Shown here piece after piece: positions 1 to 6,714 of a stretch of DNA of 7,410 nucleotides. The notes under the pieces are model-generated. The model had not been told where the DNA came from. It worked only from the letters and a program-made list of their open reading frames with translations, and made no database searches. The DNA comes from JBBQSF01 sp038214085. GTDB lineage: Bacteria; Bacteroidota; Bacteroidia; Bacteroidales; CG2-30-32-10. Every line of letters starts with the position of its first letter. The first letter of the stretch is position 1. Both the position numbers and the translations under genes were made by a program. Where the stretch lies: positions 1 to 7,410 of the forward strand of contig JBBQSF010000137.1 of the NCBI GenBank assembly GCA_038214085.1. The letters are read 5' to 3'.

Positions 1-2
1 TT

Positions 3-542
3 GCTAAAGCTGATGTTTACGAGCAAAAAGCAAATCTTGAGCTATCTAAAACCATGTTCTATAAAACAGAAGCCCGCAAGCTTCTTGACAGTGCATATAT
101 CGTAGCAAAGAAAGGTGAAATAGATAAAAACAATTATCAGCTTTATATTATGCAGTTTAATTTTATTTACAACCTTGCTGAAAAGTGCACCATGAAAGCC
201 GATTCATCGCTGGCAATTGCAAATAAATTTAAGGACACTGCGGTTATAAAAAATAAACAGGCAGAAGCGTATTACTTATTAATAGGTGATAATTATAAGC
301 CTATAATTAATGGCGACACATTAGAATCTGTAATTTATATTGTACAAATTGGCGCAGGAGAAATGGAGGAATCCTATTTTGATAAAATTGCTGAAGTTCA
401 CGTCATTACTCCGAAAGATGGAATTAAACGGTACTATGTAGGCGATTTTCATTCTAAGGATTCAGCCATTGAATACCGCAATAAACTTGTAGCACTTGGC
501 TATATCGATGCGTTTATTCGCACTTATGATTCTTTAAGATAA
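3..542 (+). CDS. SPOR-domain protein, C-terminal part (5' end outside window)
   Basis: The reading frame is open from base 3, upstream of the Met at 54, with no stop (it begins AKADVYEQKANLEL). The Met at 54 is therefore almost certainly internal, and the gene starts before the window. The visible 180 residues fall into two parts. The first is roughly 110 residues of charged, Ala/Lys-rich helix resembling TPR or coiled-coil packing. The second is a compact tail encoded at about 330-533 with the signature of a SPOR fold: a first strand IYIVQIGAG, then KRYYVGDF, a helix with SKDSAIEYRNKL, and a final LGYIDAFIRTY. SPOR domains bind denuded glycan strands of peptidoglycan, and Bacteroidota have many exported helical-repeat/SPOR proteins. 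The SPOR call rests on pattern recognition. The role of the whole protein, and whether it has a signal peptide, cannot be judged from this fragment. It converges on the lipoprotein gene, with 42 bases between the two stops. Confidence 0.8.
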   Translation, partial: AKADVYEQKANLELSKTMFYKTEARKLLDSAYIVAKKGEIDKNNYQLYIMQFNFIYNLAEKCTMKADSSLAIANKFKDTAVIKNKQAEAYYLLIGDNYKPIINGDTLESVIYIVQIGAGEMEESYFDKIAEVHVITPKDGIKRYYVGDFHSKDSAIEYRNKLVALGYIDAFIRTYDSLR

Positions 543-543
543 T

Positions 544-561
544 AATGTCATTGTTGACGTT
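544..561. terminator. possible weak bidirectional terminator hairpin
   Basis: The only non-coding stretch between the two convergent genes (543-584) holds an inverted repeat: AATGTCA, loop TTGT, then TGACGTT. It forms seven pairs, one of them T-G. A short T run (560-563) follows on the plus strand. The stem is AT-rich and the T tract is short, so this is a weak candidate. Its placement immediately after the plus-strand stop is the main support. Confidence 0.3.
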
Positions 562-584
562 TTGCCCGAAAGATTATTTTAAAA

Positions 585-1256
585 TCAATTTTTTATCACG
601 CATATTTTTTTCAACATTTGATCTATATTGACTGTTGGGTTTGATTTTGGAGTAAAAAACCTGATCTCGTTCAATATCTGAAAATCGTGCGAATAAGTGA
701 AAAGATAAACAGAAATATACTCATTTATATTATCAGCACATTCGCCATAAACATATCGGTTATTGGCAAACAGGCGGTATGCAAAAATCCAGTTATTGGT
801 ATCCCTTAAAAAATATGTTACTGGTTTCATGCTGTCAGGACAATTAATGGCATTTGAAACTTGATCGGGATAGGGAGAAGGCTGAACTTTAAAAAGATTA
901 TCGATTAAAAATTGTTTGTCTTTCAATATATTTACTGCAGCAGAATCATCAATATTATAACGGGTTTTTATAAAAATAACATCTGTTGAATTTCTAAATT
1001 CGAGTTGGAAAGTATTCTCTTTAATAGGAGTTTCTTTTTTTAAAAAATATTTATTTTCCAGATGCAGCATTATGTTGCATCTTACCTTCACTATCGAATC
1101 CAGATAATTGGAAGCAATAGCATCAGATGCATCGCATAGCACAAGTAGGTCAGCTTTGCTTTTATTGTTTCGGGTTGTTGTGCACGAAGTCAACAGCGTA
1201 ATGGCAAATAAAAATAATAGGAATCGGAGCATAGACAAAAATAAAAAATTAATCAT
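585..1256 (-). CDS. small lipoprotein of unknown function
   Basis: The N-terminus is a lipoprotein signal: a hydrophobic stretch ending in the lipobox LLTSC, with the acylated Cys at residue 25 counted from the ATG at 1256. A second ATG at 1232 (residue 9, MLRFLLFLFAITLLTSC) gives a more typical short signal with Arg near its start, and A/T-rich sequence precedes it, so 1232 may be the true start. The residues after the Cys (TTTRNNKSK) are not acidic, so no Bacteroidota-type surface lipoprotein export signal is apparent and a periplasm-facing location is likelier. The mature part is about 200 residues of mixed alpha/beta character, with Cys at 41, 60, 139, 173 and 219, and matches no family I recognise. 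From 1256 it overlaps the end of the upstream ASST-like gene by 8 bases (ATGATTAA); from 1232 it lies 16 bases after it. Either way it is probably translated from the same message. It may be an accessory to the neighbouring enzymes, but nothing in the sequence proves this. Confidence 0.8.
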   Translation of the reverse strand: MINFLFLSMLRFLLFLFAITLLTSCTTTRNNKSKADLLVLCDASDAIASNYLDSIVKVRCNIMLHLENKYFLKKETPIKENTFQLEFRNSTDVIFIKTRYNIDDSAAVNILKDKQFLIDNLFKVQPSPYPDQVSNAINCPDSMKPVTYFLRDTNNWIFAYRLFANNRYVYGECADNINEYISVYLFTYSHDFQILNEIRFFTPKSNPTVNIDQMLKKICVIKN

Positions 1257-2373
1257 TAGGAATCAACCAAGATATTTTTTCGGCAGGCAGCCATGTTGCC
1301 CGGTATAAATGCTTTGTTGATGCCGTGTGCCATTGCCAAACAATTTCTTTTTCAGGAGAAACTTCATAGATAAATCCAGATATATTCGAAATAAAAGTGT
1401 TTCCGTTTGGAAGCCGTTGGCAGGAACCATGCGAGCAGCGATTGTTTGTGTTGGGAAAATTTTCAACATAAGTCCATACAATTTTTTTTTCAACAGGATC
1501 GAGTTCTGCAATGTATGATTCATCAGCTTCCACATGACATCGTGAGTTTGCATAATAGAGAATATTGCCGTTTGCAATCATGTTTGGCGTATGCACAGGA
1601 ATATTTTTTTCGGGAAAATAGCTCCAGAGAATGTTGAAATTAATTGGATTTACTATAGCCATGAATGTTTTTAATGAGTCATTATAACTACAAAAGCTAA
1701 GCAATAAATTGCCTTTTTTAAAAGCAGAATCTTTTTTTTCGAGCGGATTTTCGGGCAAACATTGAATGGAGTTCATGTGATAAAACTCTTTGATGTAGGG
1801 CGAAGGAGTGATACTGTTAAGTTTTGGAGCCAGATAATTTAAAAGACTGTCGGCATTTGTAATATTTTTCGTGTTGTAGAGTATTGCTTTGTTGGAAACA
1901 AGGAAATTAAATATTTGAGAAATATCTTTGTTCATATCCCATTGATATTTAAAATTGCCTGAAGAATCAAAACGCTCCACAAGATCAAACCGTACTTGCA
2001 TATTGTTAATGGTATCGTAACGTTCGGAGTAAAGAATGATATCGTTATTTTCGTCAATAGTGAGCTCATGGTTAATAAATATGGGCTTTTTCCATTGCAT
2101 GTCAAAATCCTTATTGTAAACTGCAAGAGTTCCATCAACATGAGCGGCAATCAATTGTTTATTATTCATTAGTGCGCAAAGATTTCCGGGAAGGTTTACA
2201 AGAATATCTCCATTGCGGTTAATGAGCTGTGTTTTTGTTTTATCCTGCCATAGAATATAGCCTTCTGCGTGTTTTGTTGTATCGTTGATATCAATGTTTC
2301 CCTGATTTTGTGAAAAGGAAAAAACAGGAAGTGTTAAACAAAAAAACGACAAAATATATAAATGGAATTTCAT
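1249..2373 (-). CDS. secreted arylsulfotransferase (ASST)-like beta-propeller protein
   Basis: A 374-residue protein with a Sec signal peptide (residues 1 to about 21, MKFHLYILSFFCLTLPVFSF). It is followed by repeated blades of the ASST/PQQ-like propeller type with phrases such as DGTLAVYNKDFDMQWKKP, NFNILWSYF, EKKIVWTYVENF, RLPNGNTFISN and EKEIVWQW. In order, the family landmarks are NHELTIDENND (His102), YHMNSIQCLPENP (His199), GNLLLSFCSYN (Cys228) and VHTPNMIANGN (His261). Known ASSTs (PF05935) move a sulfuryl group from an aryl sulfate to a phenol in the periplasm, using three His and one Arg. Here the three His seem to be kept, but the Arg position appears to be Cys228. Extra cysteines at 279, 313 and 318 could form disulfides. 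The protein is shorter than E. coli-type ASST (about 570-600 residues). Many ASST-like Bacteroidota proteins are uncharacterised, so sulfotransferase activity is not established. The ATG is 2 bases after the stop of the phosphohydrolase gene, implying translational coupling. Confidence 0.78.
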   Translation of the reverse strand: MKFHLYILSFFCLTLPVFSFSQNQGNIDINDTTKHAEGYILWQDKTKTQLINRNGDILVNLPGNLCALMNNKQLIAAHVDGTLAVYNKDFDMQWKKPIFINHELTIDENNDIILYSERYDTINNMQVRFDLVERFDSSGNFKYQWDMNKDISQIFNFLVSNKAILYNTKNITNADSLLNYLAPKLNSITPSPYIKEFYHMNSIQCLPENPLEKKDSAFKKGNLLLSFCSYNDSLKTFMAIVNPINFNILWSYFPEKNIPVHTPNMIANGNILYYANSRCHVEADESYIAELDPVEKKIVWTYVENFPNTNNRCSHGSCQRLPNGNTFISNISGFIYEVSPEKEIVWQWHTASTKHLYRATWLPAEKISWLIPND

Positions 2374-2375
2374 CT

Positions 2376-4421
2376 TTATTTGATAAAAATTTCTTTGATA
2401 ATTTTTCCGTCAACATAATCGGGAATTTCAATTCCCATAGCATTCAAAATTGTTGGCAGTTGCGAAGTCTGTATTATTGGCTCTTTTATTTCGTAGCCTT
2501 TTTTTATCCCCGGACCCATAATAATAAATGGAGTCCAGATGCCTTTTGTGTCACTAGGAAGAATTGCTTGTTTGTATCCGGTTACAGGCGAAATTTCAAA
2601 ATACTTCAAATCTTTACTCATTGCTTCTGTCCATCCATAGCCCGGTTTATTGGATATAACAAGATCACCAACTTTGTCCTTAGGTAAAAATAATTTTTCC
2701 TCAACATCTTCCCATTTTGTAATAGAACTAACAGGGCACGTTCCATCCGAATCTTTCAACTCGCTTAAAGCATTGATAACACTGTCTCGTAGCGCATTAT
2801 AATCTTTTCCTGAAGCACGAATCCATTTGCCATCAAGGCCTTCGGGATTGATATACACGCCAATCATTTGTAAGAAAATGGCATGAGTATTTTTCCAGTC
2901 AATTTTAGGAGTCCCGGAAATACTATCGATATCGAATTTCAGAAAACCTTTTGAAGCAAGCAGATTATTTATTTTAACATTTTTATTTTTAGCACAAATA
3001 CCGTGATCTGAACTGAAAACAATTAGCGTATTGGAATCCGTTGTTTCCATGATTTTCCCCACAATGCTGTCGAGCCTTAAATACATTGCCATAACTTCCT
3101 GCATGGCCACAGCGCGCGAAACAGAGTCTGCTTTTGCGTAATGTATGCTATTTGGGTCAATCAGTCCCATCCACCATTTGCTTGTAAGCATCTGATTGGG
3201 ATTGTAATTGTCGTGAATTACCACATCTGGTTTGTAAACTTTATTTATGTAGGGAACTGCTTTTATATGCCAGGAAAAAGATTTATTCATTTCTTCGAGA
3301 AATACTTTTTTATCCTCAGGATAATAAATAAGCTGAGGTGGAAAGTTATCTACAAAAGCAATCATAGGTCCGAGATGTTCTGTAAAATTATTGGCTACAG
3401 TATCGGGCTGAGTAATAAATTTATTCAAATTATTAAATACAATTCGTAATCTGTAATCCCCGTTATTATTCAGTTTAATTGCTCTGAACATACAGTCGGT
3501 TAAAAACGTTTTACCACCAATATCCAAAAGTACTTTTACCCAATTACTCCATTCACCAGGCTTAACAGAGGCAAGAATGGTTTTATTATCTGTAGAAAAA
3601 TAGAATTTTGAATAATCTTTAATGTTGTTATTGCTGGTATCTGCAATATAGCATGATATTTTACAACCCCAGGCATTGAGTTCGCTTTCCAACACAGGGC
3701 TGTATGAAGAAATGGTTGAAGGAAAAATTTCAGTGGTTTTATTTTCAGTAAATTTTGTAAGTTCTGCGCCTACATTAAATAATTTTATATCGCGATCAGC
3801 AATACCTGATTTCAATGTTTTGCTTTCGAAATTTAGCGCTTGCACATCGGCGCCCCATCCGCCCCAGCGTCCGCGTAAAATATAACCATCCTGAATTTCG
3901 GGAGGAGTAGAGCCGGGTGTAGTGAGTACAAAAACTTTTTTTCCTACATTTTCCATTATTGTCCAGATTGCAGGAACCTTACGTGATACCGATCGAAAGC
4001 CTCCAGCCGAAATAGTGTTTAATTCATAGCCTTCGATGTGCATAGGGCCATCTGCAATGCCGTGTGTTTTCGGGTAAGAGCCGGTAAGGAGTGTGGCGAA
4101 ATTTACAGGAGTATGTGTAGGGAAAACGGGAATTGAATAGCCATAGGAGCCATTGTCCATCATTTTTTTTATGTTTGGCAATTTGCCTTCCTGAGCCCAT
4201 TTAAAAAAAGTAAACACATCAGGTTCAGCGCGAACACCATCTGGGATAAACCAATATAATTTTGCTGCTTTTGTACTATTGTCAGTAGTTTGTGCTACTA
4301 ATCCTGAAGTTATTAAAGCTAGAAATAAAAAAAGGATCAGTTTATATAAATAATTATTTACAGTTAATTGCATAAAAAACAATTTCATAATTTGTATTAC
4401 AAACATACAAAAATAATGCAA
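2376..4421 (-). CDS. exported AlkP-superfamily phosphohydrolase (type I phosphodiesterase / COG3379-like)
   Basis: The longest frame gives 681 residues, but Met12 (4388) or Met17 (4373) is the likelier start. A promoter-like TATGTTTG sits at 4400-4407, inside the first codons of the long form, and Met17 opens a clean signal peptide ending near ITSGLVAQ. The mature protein begins with the AlkP core: IPDG (Asp61), EGKLPNIKKMMDNGSYG, then FPTHTPVNFATLLTG with the presumed catalytic Thr104, and KTHGI. Other landmarks are a beta segment with PGEWSNWVKVLLDIGG (288-303), a possible metal pair Asp422/His427, the SSDHG metal motif (Asp472, His473), GVYINPEG, and a tail with IIMGPGIKKG and a vDGkIIKEIF ending. 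This order fits predicted AlkP-superfamily phosphohydrolases/phosphomutases (PF01663, COG3379), which cleave phosphate mono- or diesters with two metal ions. The usual C-terminal ligand His is not visible around 611-628. The substrate is unknown. It is the likely first gene of a three-gene group with the ASST-like and lipoprotein genes. Residue numbers count from 4421. Confidence 0.88.
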   Translation of the reverse strand: MHYFCMFVIQIMKLFFMQLTVNNYLYKLILFLFLALITSGLVAQTTDNSTKAAKLYWFIPDGVRAEPDVFTFFKWAQEGKLPNIKKMMDNGSYGYSIPVFPTHTPVNFATLLTGSYPKTHGIADGPMHIEGYELNTISAGGFRSVSRKVPAIWTIMENVGKKVFVLTTPGSTPPEIQDGYILRGRWGGWGADVQALNFESKTLKSGIADRDIKLFNVGAELTKFTENKTTEIFPSTISSYSPVLESELNAWGCKISCYIADTSNNNIKDYSKFYFSTDNKTILASVKPGEWSNWVKVLLDIGGKTFLTDCMFRAIKLNNNGDYRLRIVFNNLNKFITQPDTVANNFTEHLGPMIAFVDNFPPQLIYYPEDKKVFLEEMNKSFSWHIKAVPYINKVYKPDVVIHDNYNPNQMLTSKWWMGLIDPNSIHYAKADSVSRAVAMQEVMAMYLRLDSIVGKIMETTDSNTLIVFSSDHGICAKNKNVKINNLLASKGFLKFDIDSISGTPKIDWKNTHAIFLQMIGVYINPEGLDGKWIRASGKDYNALRDSVINALSELKDSDGTCPVSSITKWEDVEEKLFLPKDKVGDLVISNKPGYGWTEAMSKDLKYFEISPVTGYKQAILPSDTKGIWTPFIIMGPGIKKGYEIKEPIIQTSQLPTILNAMGIEIPDYVDGKIIKEIFIK
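4400..4407 (-). promoter_or_regulatory. probable Bacteroidota -7 promoter element
   Basis: On the minus strand this reads TATGTTTG, an exact match to the Bacteroidota -7 consensus TAnnTTTG. Transcription would start a few bases downstream, near 4395. That leaves a leader of about 20 bases before the ATG at 4373 and only a few bases before the one at 4388. No good TTTG -33 element is seen at the expected distance, which lowers confidence. If real, it drives the phosphohydrolase/ASST-like/lipoprotein group separately from the protease gene upstream. Confidence 0.5.
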
Positions 4422-4448
4422 GAAATTTTGAGTCCTTTGTTTAACAGA

Positions 4449-6704
4449 TTAATTTCTGATGATTTTTGCAACCGATATATTGTTGCTGTCAGATATTTTC
4501 AATAAATAAATTCCTTGATTGAGGGTGCTGCAATCAATTGTTTTTTCTGTGAACCCAGCATTGCAAAACAGGGAATATTTCAACAAAGATTTTCCAAGTA
4601 AATCAAAAAATTCAATTGTAATTTCCTGTTCTTTTTCTGAGGAATAATTAATAAATAAGCTTCCGTTTGTAGGGTTGGGGAAAATTACCAATGAATTGTT
4701 TGTTGTGCCTGAAGTTTCAACTCCAACGGAATTTAAAGCTTTTTTTACCGCAGCATAAGCATTTATTTTTCCATAGCCCCATAAATAACTTCCTTGTGCA
4801 GGGATAATACCTGTGAAATTATCAGTAATGGCGGTGCTTTGTATAAGATACCTGACCAACGCAGGTGTAAGAGAAGGTGTAGCCTGCAGAAGTAAGGCAA
4901 CAATTCCTGAAGTCATAGGTGAAGCCATGGAAGTGCCGCTCATCATGGCATAGCAATAGTTTCTTGAATTTACAGCACTTGTATAACAATCCAATACTTC
5001 GGTACGATTGACGCCACCGGAATTATAAGTAGTATCATAAGAATTTATTGCAGAAGCAATGGTAAGACCAGGCGCTGCAATATCGGGTTTTGTCGTACTG
5101 TCGGCTGCTGGGCCATGACTCGAAAAAGGAGTAAGGTTACCTTCAGCAACATAAGAACTGTAGGAGTAACTTCCGCCATCGATACTTGTGTAATTGATTT
5201 TTGAAGCATAGGCTGCGGCTGAGATAGCAGAATGCGATGATGCAAAATCGCTTATGGTCATATTTCTGTTTCCAACAGCATTGCCTGTGATTCCTCCCGC
5301 AGTGAAACTACCGTAATAACCAGTGTAATCTTTAACATAACCCATCCACATATTAATAGTTCCATCGGTTCCGGTTATGCTGATCTGCACTTTATTTGTT
5401 GTTTTGCTGTAAAAGTCAAAGAAAATTCGCGGCTTTCCGTTAAATTCGGACGCTGAGTTTGTAATGCCAACATAACACGTATCGCCGGCTGAACCAACCA
5501 GGCTGTAACTATGAAGGTTTCCATCAGGAACGATGAATCCTGTAGAATTTCCGGAAGTTGATCCGCTAAACAATGTAACTTTTACTTTATAGTTTTTGCC
5601 TGCATCGCCCCATAAATCAACCCATGTTTTTTTCTGGCTCAAATATGTTGAAAATCCCACAAAAGTACTTAACACAGTATCAGCGGTTGTAAATGTTTTA
5701 TTCAGGTGAATGTTATTTATGCCGTTATTTCCCGCTGCGCAAACAAATATTTTTCCTTCTCCTGTGAGTTGATCAAGTGCTTGGCTGAAAAGTGAAGATC
5801 CATCGTGTGGGCCCATACTGCAACCCCAGCTAAGGTTTACTACCGCAGGTTTTCCAATACTTTGAGCATAATCATAAATATAATTTATTCCATCAATAAT
5901 ATTTGTCATTCCTGTTGATGTCCATTGGTCGGCATCAGGCTTTATGCCTACAAAAACCAAATCACTTTCGTAAGCCACACCTCTGTATTTATTGTTTGGG
6001 CTTCCAATTCCTGAGCCAGCTGCAATTCCTGCGACATGAGTGCCGTGTGAGAAAAAAGCGACATCGGTACCGTCATTGTATAATGAAGTTGAATCTGAAA
6101 TTTCATTTCCGTAAGTATATCCGTTTGGTGGTGTTCCTGAAGATTTTTGTTCCCAAACTTTTTTCAGGCGAAGCCTTGTACCTGAAGTGTCAAGCAAAGT
6201 GGGATGAGAGTAGTCAAATCCTGCATCAATTATTCCAATCACCACATCTTTTCCTGAGAATATTTGCGGGAGATTTATTCCCAGATGTACCGAATCTACT
6301 CGTGTATCGTGGCGGGCGCTGTCGAGGTTTACAAATACAGGTTCGTCAAGCTGAAGATAATCAATACCATTTAATTCAAGTATTGATGCAACTATTTCAA
6401 AAGGAATTTGAACAGTAATAATATTTCCTGCTTTTGTGCCGATTTTCGAACCAGTTTTTTCAAAAACGGAACTGTTAAACTGATCGTTTACTTTTAGCAG
6501 TGCACTGATATAATTATTTCCTGAAACATTTTTTACAATAAATTCGGAAGAAATTATTTTGTTGTTTTTAAGTTTTGAATATTCAGAAATATATTTCAAA
6601 GTTTGAGGTGAACATTTTGTTTTGCTTGCTGTTCCTGAGTTTTGAGAATAACAAAATACTGCAACACACAGCAATGTTGCAAGGATAATTGTTTTTTTTA
6701 TCAT
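4449..6704 (-). CDS. secreted S8 subtilisin-like serine protease with T9SS type A sorting domain
   Basis: A 751-residue subtilase. Residues 1 to about 21 (MIKKTIILATLLCVAVFCYSQ) are a Sec signal peptide. About 45-130 resembles an inhibitory propeptide. The catalytic domain has Asp160 (VIGIIDAGFDYSHP), His220 (SHGTHVAGIAAG), oxyanion Asn326 (CAAGNNG) and Ser592 (MSGTSMASP), so the full triad is intact. Between the Asn and the Ser lies an inserted beta-rich region (about 335-500), which recalls the jelly-roll insert of Clostridium Csp-type proteases. The C-terminal 80 residues are a T9SS type A sorting domain: VIFPNPTNGSLFINY, FFDLLGKSL, LNQGIYLLKIS and final VAKIIRN. Known cargo of this kind crosses the outer membrane through the T9SS, where the tail is removed and the protein is released or anchored to the surface. 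It probably degrades or processes extracellular protein; the target is unknown. It starts 10 bases after the murB stop, and no -7 promoter is evident in that gap, so read-through from murB or a promoter inside murB is likely. Confidence 0.95.
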   Translation of the reverse strand: MIKKTIILATLLCVAVFCYSQNSGTASKTKCSPQTLKYISEYSKLKNNKIISSEFIVKNVSGNNYISALLKVNDQFNSSVFEKTGSKIGTKAGNIITVQIPFEIVASILELNGIDYLQLDEPVFVNLDSARHDTRVDSVHLGINLPQIFSGKDVVIGIIDAGFDYSHPTLLDTSGTRLRLKKVWEQKSSGTPPNGYTYGNEISDSTSLYNDGTDVAFFSHGTHVAGIAAGSGIGSPNNKYRGVAYESDLVFVGIKPDADQWTSTGMTNIIDGINYIYDYAQSIGKPAVVNLSWGCSMGPHDGSSLFSQALDQLTGEGKIFVCAAGNNGINNIHLNKTFTTADTVLSTFVGFSTYLSQKKTWVDLWGDAGKNYKVKVTLFSGSTSGNSTGFIVPDGNLHSYSLVGSAGDTCYVGITNSASEFNGKPRIFFDFYSKTTNKVQISITGTDGTINMWMGYVKDYTGYYGSFTAGGITGNAVGNRNMTISDFASSHSAISAAAYASKINYTSIDGGSYSYSSYVAEGNLTPFSSHGPAADSTTKPDIAAPGLTIASAINSYDTTYNSGGVNRTEVLDCYTSAVNSRNYCYAMMSGTSMASPMTSGIVALLLQATPSLTPALVRYLIQSTAITDNFTGIIPAQGSYLWGYGKINAYAAVKKALNSVGVETSGTTNNSLVIFPNPTNGSLFINYSSEKEQEITIEFFDLLGKSLLKYSLFCNAGFTEKTIDCSTLNQGIYLLKISDSNNISVAKIIRN

Positions 6705-6714
6705 AAAATTGCGA

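Noticed and set aside
54..56. ATG taken as the start of the first gene
   Set aside because: The same frame is open to the window edge upstream with matching helical composition, so this Met is internal.
1482..1490. Run of nine A residues (minus strand) in the ASST-like gene, with A8 runs elsewhere, as a possible programmed frameshift or sequencing error
   Set aside because: The downstream sequence continues the same domain in frame to its natural end, and such runs are ordinary Lys codons in an AT-rich genome.
2310..2687. 125-codon plus-strand open frame spanning the phosphohydrolase/ASST-like junction
   Set aside because: It is antisense to the ends of two convincing genes, with no recognisable domain or start context.
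4422..4448. Possible terminator after the protease gene
   Set aside because: I see no stem-loop with a following T run in this short gap.
5903..6418. 171-codon open frame on the plus strand opposite the protease
   Set aside because: It lies wholly antisense to the catalytic core of a well-supported subtilase, and its translation is low-complexity with many His, Gln and Leu. It is a shadow frame.
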